Assembly (NCBI GenBank): GCA_009663005.1
Contig: CM018897.1
Coordinates: 7,009,021-7,019,020, forward strand
Origin: Actinidia chinensis
Taxonomy: Eukaryota; Streptophyta; Magnoliopsida; Ericales; Actinidiaceae
Length of the DNA: 10,000 nt
Direction: 5' to 3'
Shown piece by piece: positions 7,335 through 10,000 of this stretch. The translations under genes and the position numbers were made by a program. How positions within the stretch are numbered: position 1 is the first letter of the stretch; each line of letters opens with the position of its first letter. Below the pieces are notes generated by a model that was given only the letters and a program-made list of their open reading frames with translations, searched no databases and was not told where the DNA came from.

Positions 7335-8828
7335 ACCTTGGGTTATGTCTTACCTCAGTCTCTTTTGCTCGAGTCTTTTCCTGGTCGACAAATTCCTTCA
7401 GTGCCCATCTCGGATTAGTTGGTCTAGGAATACCTTCAGGGCTCGGCAGTTCTCTGTCATGTGTCCTTTTTCCTTGTGGTAGGAGCACTTCTACCGTTGG
7501 TTGCGCTTTTTAGGGTCTACTCCCATGGGTTTGGGCTTTTGAAATAGGGCTTGTCTCAGATCCGGGCGAGGAGTTTATAGATTGGTTCCTTTAAAACCAC
7601 GTTAATCCCCTGCCTCACCCGGTTCTCGTAATCAATAGAGCTCTCCTTGTGCCTTTTGAACGGTCCCTCTCCCCAGAGAGTTGGCCCTGTAGCTTTTTCT
7701 GCCTGTTTGACATCATCCTCCAACTGAGCAAATATTTCAACCAGGGACACGAGGTTTTGGAGGTCGGTTGGGGGGTTGAGCATCAAGTTCTCCCGAAGTC
7801 TCTCCCTAGGAGTCAATTCGAGCTTGTAGCTCGCCATTGCCAACTCCTCAGAGCACTCCTCGATCTCGTTGTTGGTTTCCCAGTACCGCTTGTTGTAATT
7901 CCTGATTGACTCGTTCTTGCCTTTTCTGAGTGTCAAAATAGAACTGACGACGCCTTTCGGCGCCTTCGTGTTTATCACGAACTGAGCCACGAACGACTCG
8001 GTCAGTTGGTGGAAGTTCTCGATTAACCCGTGGGCAGTTTGTCGAACCACTTTAGTCCGAGGTCTCCCAAGCTTGATGGGAACACACGGCACATCAAGGC
8101 ATCCATGTGATTCCAAAGCGCCATCATTTGCCTGACATGGCTCACGTGGGACCTCGAATCTGACTTCCTATCATACAGCGTAAACTTCTCTGGTGGGTTC
8201 AATCCCTCGATTTCTCGAGAGCATGGAGTTTGGTACTTCGGGATTGCCTCCCTCTATTCAGGCTTGGCCGTGCTGGCCATCTGACCCTGCAAGAGCGATG
8301 GCTTTGCTCGAGGCCGCCGTCCTTTGGTCCTTGAGCTTAGTGCGGTAGTTGCACTCTCGATTTCATTTGGCATTGAGCGTCTCGCGGAGATCCCTACCAG
8401 AATCAGCTCGGTTATGCAATCCCCTCCGCTTATTTGATGTTACTAATTTGCTGTCTGTCCAGCTATCCAAGCTAACATGGGACCGGCGTTGCCTTCTGTC
8501 CCGACTTTCCCGAGGCGGAAGGGTTGGTTCTCTCATTCTGTCTTTAGATTGTCCCGCTTCTGCTGCTGGGACTGATTTTACCAACCTATTGTCAGCCAAA
8601 ATTTGCGCCATTTCGGCTAGCTAGGTCGGTAGGCGGTGAATGGGTTACGTCCCGGCTATCTGCTCCTCCAGGGAGCAACCAACCTGAATTCTTCTGAGAG
8701 GTGGCCCTGGCTGCCCTCTGGGCATCATCCAGTAGTTTGACCCCTTTGCCCACTGGAGTTTTGAGTGCATGAGGAGCCTCTCTGCGAATTTTCCGACTAC
8801 CGGAACGGTTGCTGTTTTGCGATGCCAT
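7335..8828 (-). pseudogene. gag: Gag (capsid and zinc knuckle), broken into at least five frame segments
   Basis: Gag forms the particle that packages element RNA. The likely start is the ATG at 8828-8826, 33 bases downstream of the primer-binding site (MASQNSNRSGSRKIRREAPH). Segments: 8828 to about 8611; 8611-8363; about 8310-8026 (REIEGLNPPEKFTLYDRKSD, MMALWNHMDALMCRVFPSSL, LKWFDKLP, with a TAG at 8256-8254); about 8024-7559 (ENFHQLTESFVAQF, RKGKNESIRNYNKRYWE, the core of the plant gypsy capsid); and about 7535-7385 (KPMGVDPKKRNQR, then the knuckle). The knuckle, 7487-7446, reads [14 protein letters not shown], i.e. C-x2-H-x4-H-x4-C, a variant common in this lineage. Stops at 7558-7556 (TGA) and 7493-7491 (TAG) and a frameshift near 7396 also break it. 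The upstream part of the open frame reaching to 8116 is a shadow; true homology joins only at about 8024. Confidence 0.9.
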
Positions 8829-8860
8829 CAAAACCGGCTTTGCAATTGTCTATAATTGAT

Positions 8861-8878
8861 TTCTCACAAACGGCGCCA
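8861..8878 (-). promoter_or_regulatory. Primer-binding site, tRNA-Asp-like at its 5' half
   Basis: On the minus strand, two bases inside the LTR edge, TGGCGCCGTTTGTGAGAA. The first ten bases (TGGCGCCGTT) are complementary to the 3' end of plant tRNA-Asp (ending AACGGCGCCA); the rest does not match. Plant gypsy elements commonly have this TGGCGCCGT start directly after the LTR. It fixes the LTR boundary at 8881 and shows that the element reads leftward. Confidence 0.82.
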
Positions 8879-9018
8879 ATTGTGTGGTGTGGTGTTTGAG
8901 AGTGAGGAAGGAAATCGAGAATAGATACTCACGGTGGTCCTACAATGGCGCGGGTAGCTTCAACCAGTTAACCTCCGATACCCTAGCTATAGCACATACA
9001 CAGTAAGTTCGGCCGCTG

Positions 9019-9041
9019 GAACTGTTTTCGGAAAACGGTTC
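9019..9041. repeat. 23 bp near-palindrome in the LTR transcribed part
   Basis: GAACTGTTTTC, one G, then GAAAACGGTTC: 11-base arms with one mismatch around a single central base. It lies between the expected transcription start and the inner LTR edge. It could be a dimeric protein-binding site or an RNA hairpin; no known site is identified. Confidence 0.6.
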
Positions 9042-9150
9042 TCCGACGGTCAAGTAAAAAGATCGGAGATGTAGAGAGAGAAAGTCTATATGTTTAGATA
9101 GCCAAAGTGTGCGTCACTTTGTGAGACAGTTTGTGAGAATAGCAGTTCTC

Positions 9151-9158
9151 CTTATATA
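9151..9158 (-). promoter_or_regulatory. LTR promoter TATA box (minus strand TATATAAG)
   Basis: The element strand reads CACTATATAAGGAGAAC. It lies about 270 bp from the inner LTR edge in the direction that transcribes gag and pol, so transcription would start near 9125. Context and position fit an LTR core promoter. Confidence 0.7.
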
Positions 9159-9621
9159 GTGTAGCTCGGTGCGTATCTCGACACCCCAACTACCGTGTCA
9201 GTGGGAAGGTGTCTGACCCAACCATGCTCCTGTGGCTTGGTTGGTAGCACGTCTCCATGCCGTATACGTCTTGTTTCTGGCGTATGGGTTGTCAGAGGAC
9301 TTCGCCTTGGAAGTTACCCTCTGTCACTTGACATGTTTCTGGATTGCCGCTGGCTATTGTCTCTCAAAAAATTCTCAGCGTGGTTGGTCGATCGAGCTTG
9401 CTGTATAGTGACAGCTCAGTTATGGAGTATATCCTTTATACCGATGATGTTAAGTGCCCGTAGTGTTGTGACGAGCTCAAGAGGCGCATTCCCCTACCTC
9501 GCTTTGCAGTGGTTACCGGAGTTGGTGCTCTAGCCATGGTGGTGCCCGAACCTGTAGTTGTCAAATTTATCCGCTTACGCCACCCTGTCCCCCGTTTCTT
9601 TCTGCCCCGAAAAAGACATCT

Positions 9622-9640
9622 TTGACTCAGGACGAGTCAA
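9622..9640. promoter_or_regulatory. Inverted pair of TTGACTC motifs in distal U3 (W-box / bZIP-like)
   Basis: TTGACTC (9622-9628) and its reverse complement GAGTCAA (9634-9640) are five bases apart. Both contain TTGACT, the W-box core bound by WRKY factors, and the left copy also reads TGACTCA, a bZIP-type site. If the LTR extends to about 9665 they lie near its outer end, in the enhancer part of U3. Function is inferred from motif only. Confidence 0.3.
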
Positions 9641-9665
9641 CCCAGAAGACTCACCATCCCGTACA

Positions 9666-10000
9666 AGGTAGTTGGAGAGTTTGATTTGCTTCTTATTCTT
9701 GATTCGGGCTATTGTTGATAGTTTTCCTTCCTCTTGAAATGTTTCCTTTTGGTTTTGACTTTGTTTTTTTAGAGTTTGGGTCCTAAGGTAGATTTGGTCT
9801 CTTAGGTGTTTCTCAATGAGCAGAAAATATTCGGATTCCCTTTTTTAATTTCTAAAGTTTGATTTCTTTTCAATTTTTCCAATCTCCTTGTAATTGCAGT
9901 GATAGTATAGATCTTTGGAATAATAGGTAGATCTTAGAAATAATTGTTTTTAATTTATCAAGTTTGATTAAAGTTGAAGTTTTGTGTCACTATGGTTTTG
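9666..10000. other. AT-rich flanking DNA, no gene seen
   Basis: Composition shifts to T/A-rich sequence without convincing open frames, and no retroelement motif was seen. It is probably genomic DNA next to the insertion. A stretch TTCCAATCTCCTTGTAATTGCAG (ending at 9899) resembles a splice acceptor, but no exon follows that I can recognise. Confidence 0.4.
9908..9944. repeat. Two-copy direct repeat, 17 bp at 20 bp spacing
   Basis: TAGATCTTTGGAATAAT (9908-9924) is followed by TAGATCTTAGAAATAAT (9928-9944), with two mismatches. It is a local duplication in the flanking DNA with no evident function. Confidence 0.6.

Larger units (their letters stand above)
1..9665 (-). mobile_element. Degenerate Ty3/gypsy LTR retrotransposon, Tat-like, incomplete at left
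   Basis: Seen on the minus strand, right to left: an LTR-like segment with a TATA box, a primer-binding site, Gag with a zinc knuckle, a DTG protease, an RNase H-like domain, an integrase ending in a GPY-type motif, a tandem-repeat 3' region, and an opposite-strand extra ORF. The Gag-protease-RNase H-integrase order is that of Ty3/gypsy. The RVT_3-type second RNase H, the lack of a chromodomain and the antisense extra ORF are known for the Tat branch, so I infer that placement. The left LTR and the polypurine tract are not in the window. The copy cannot move itself: reverse transcriptase is deleted and every coding block is broken. I am confident of the gypsy core at 4686-8881. That the element includes 1-4685 is inferred from the shared repeat arrays and from known Tat architecture. 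Alternatively 1-2359 could belong to a second, adjacent element. Confidence 0.68.
8881..9665 (-). repeat. 5' LTR of the minus-strand element (right end tentative)
   Basis: The inner edge is firm: plus-strand TGTGTGGTGTGG begins at 8881, so on the element strand the LTR ends in ...CACACA, followed by two bases and the primer-binding site. A minus-strand TATA box at 9158-9151 marks U3/R, leaving about 240 bp of R plus U5. The outer edge is inferred from a change to AT-rich sequence and from a possible TGT...ACA pair, the plus-strand ACA ending at 9665. That would give a 785 bp LTR. There is no second LTR copy in the window to check against. Open frames inside it (such as plus 9195-9533) show no protein-family resemblance. 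Confidence 0.65.

Noticed and set aside
7649..7909. Plus-strand open frame of 86 codons
   Set aside because: It is antisense to the well-supported Gag capsid reading.
8024..8116. N-terminal part of the 186-codon Gag frame starting at 8116
   Set aside because: Another frame of the same strand reads the expected capsid sequence (WNHMDALMCRVFPSSL, LKWFDKLP) through this stretch; homology moves to the 186-codon frame only after a frameshift near 8025.
9195..9533. Plus-strand open frame of 112 codons in the LTR
   Set aside because: It lies in the U3 part, opposite to the element's direction, shows no recognisable motif, and ends where the sequence shows no gene structure.
1..10000. tRNA, rRNA, CRISPR, bacterial operon or phage features
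   Set aside because: None of the diagnostic sequences was seen; composition, introns and retroelement content indicate a plant nuclear genome.

Overview
This is plant nuclear DNA, most probably from a flowering plant. It is repeat-derived throughout, and I see no intact protein-coding gene. Nearly the whole window (about 1-9665) reads as one decayed Ty3/gypsy LTR retrotransposon lying on the minus strand. Evidence: an LTR-type promoter segment on the right, a tRNA-Asp-like primer-binding site directly inside it, and then, reading leftward, Gag, protease, RNase H and integrase relics in canonical gypsy order. The second RNase H of the RVT_3 type, the GPY/F-type integrase end and the missing chromodomain all point to the Tat branch (relatives of Retand, Grande and Ogre). 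That placement rests on family knowledge and motif reading, not on a phylogeny.

Layout from left to right. 1-2359: a plus-strand, intron-containing, frameshifted gag-like gene of the plant 'putative gypsy-type transposon' family, its 5' part cut by the window edge. It matches the additional antisense ORF known from some Tat elements. 2360-2620: its AT-rich 3' flank. 2621-3255: eight units of a ~78 bp tandem repeat in two alternating subtypes. 3256-4181: a ~0.9 kb unrelated block that splits the array and carries a plus-strand TATA box and a 16 bp minisatellite. 4182-4590: further copies of the same ~78 bp repeat. 4686-8828: the minus-strand gag-pol relic (integrase, RNase H, protease, Gag reading left to right). 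8861-8878: primer-binding site. 8881 to about 9665: LTR with a minus-strand TATA box. 9666-10000: AT-rich flanking DNA.

Pol, running left, and the extra ORF, running right, converge on the tandem-repeat region. That region is the element's 3' non-coding part as seen from pol. The second LTR would lie left of the window.

The copy is dead. The reverse transcriptase domain is missing: protease sequence passes within about 6 bases into RNase H sequence. Gag, protease, RNase H, integrase and the extra ORF all carry frameshifts and stops, several best explained as CGA to TGA changes. No RNA gene, CRISPR array or bacterial feature was seen.
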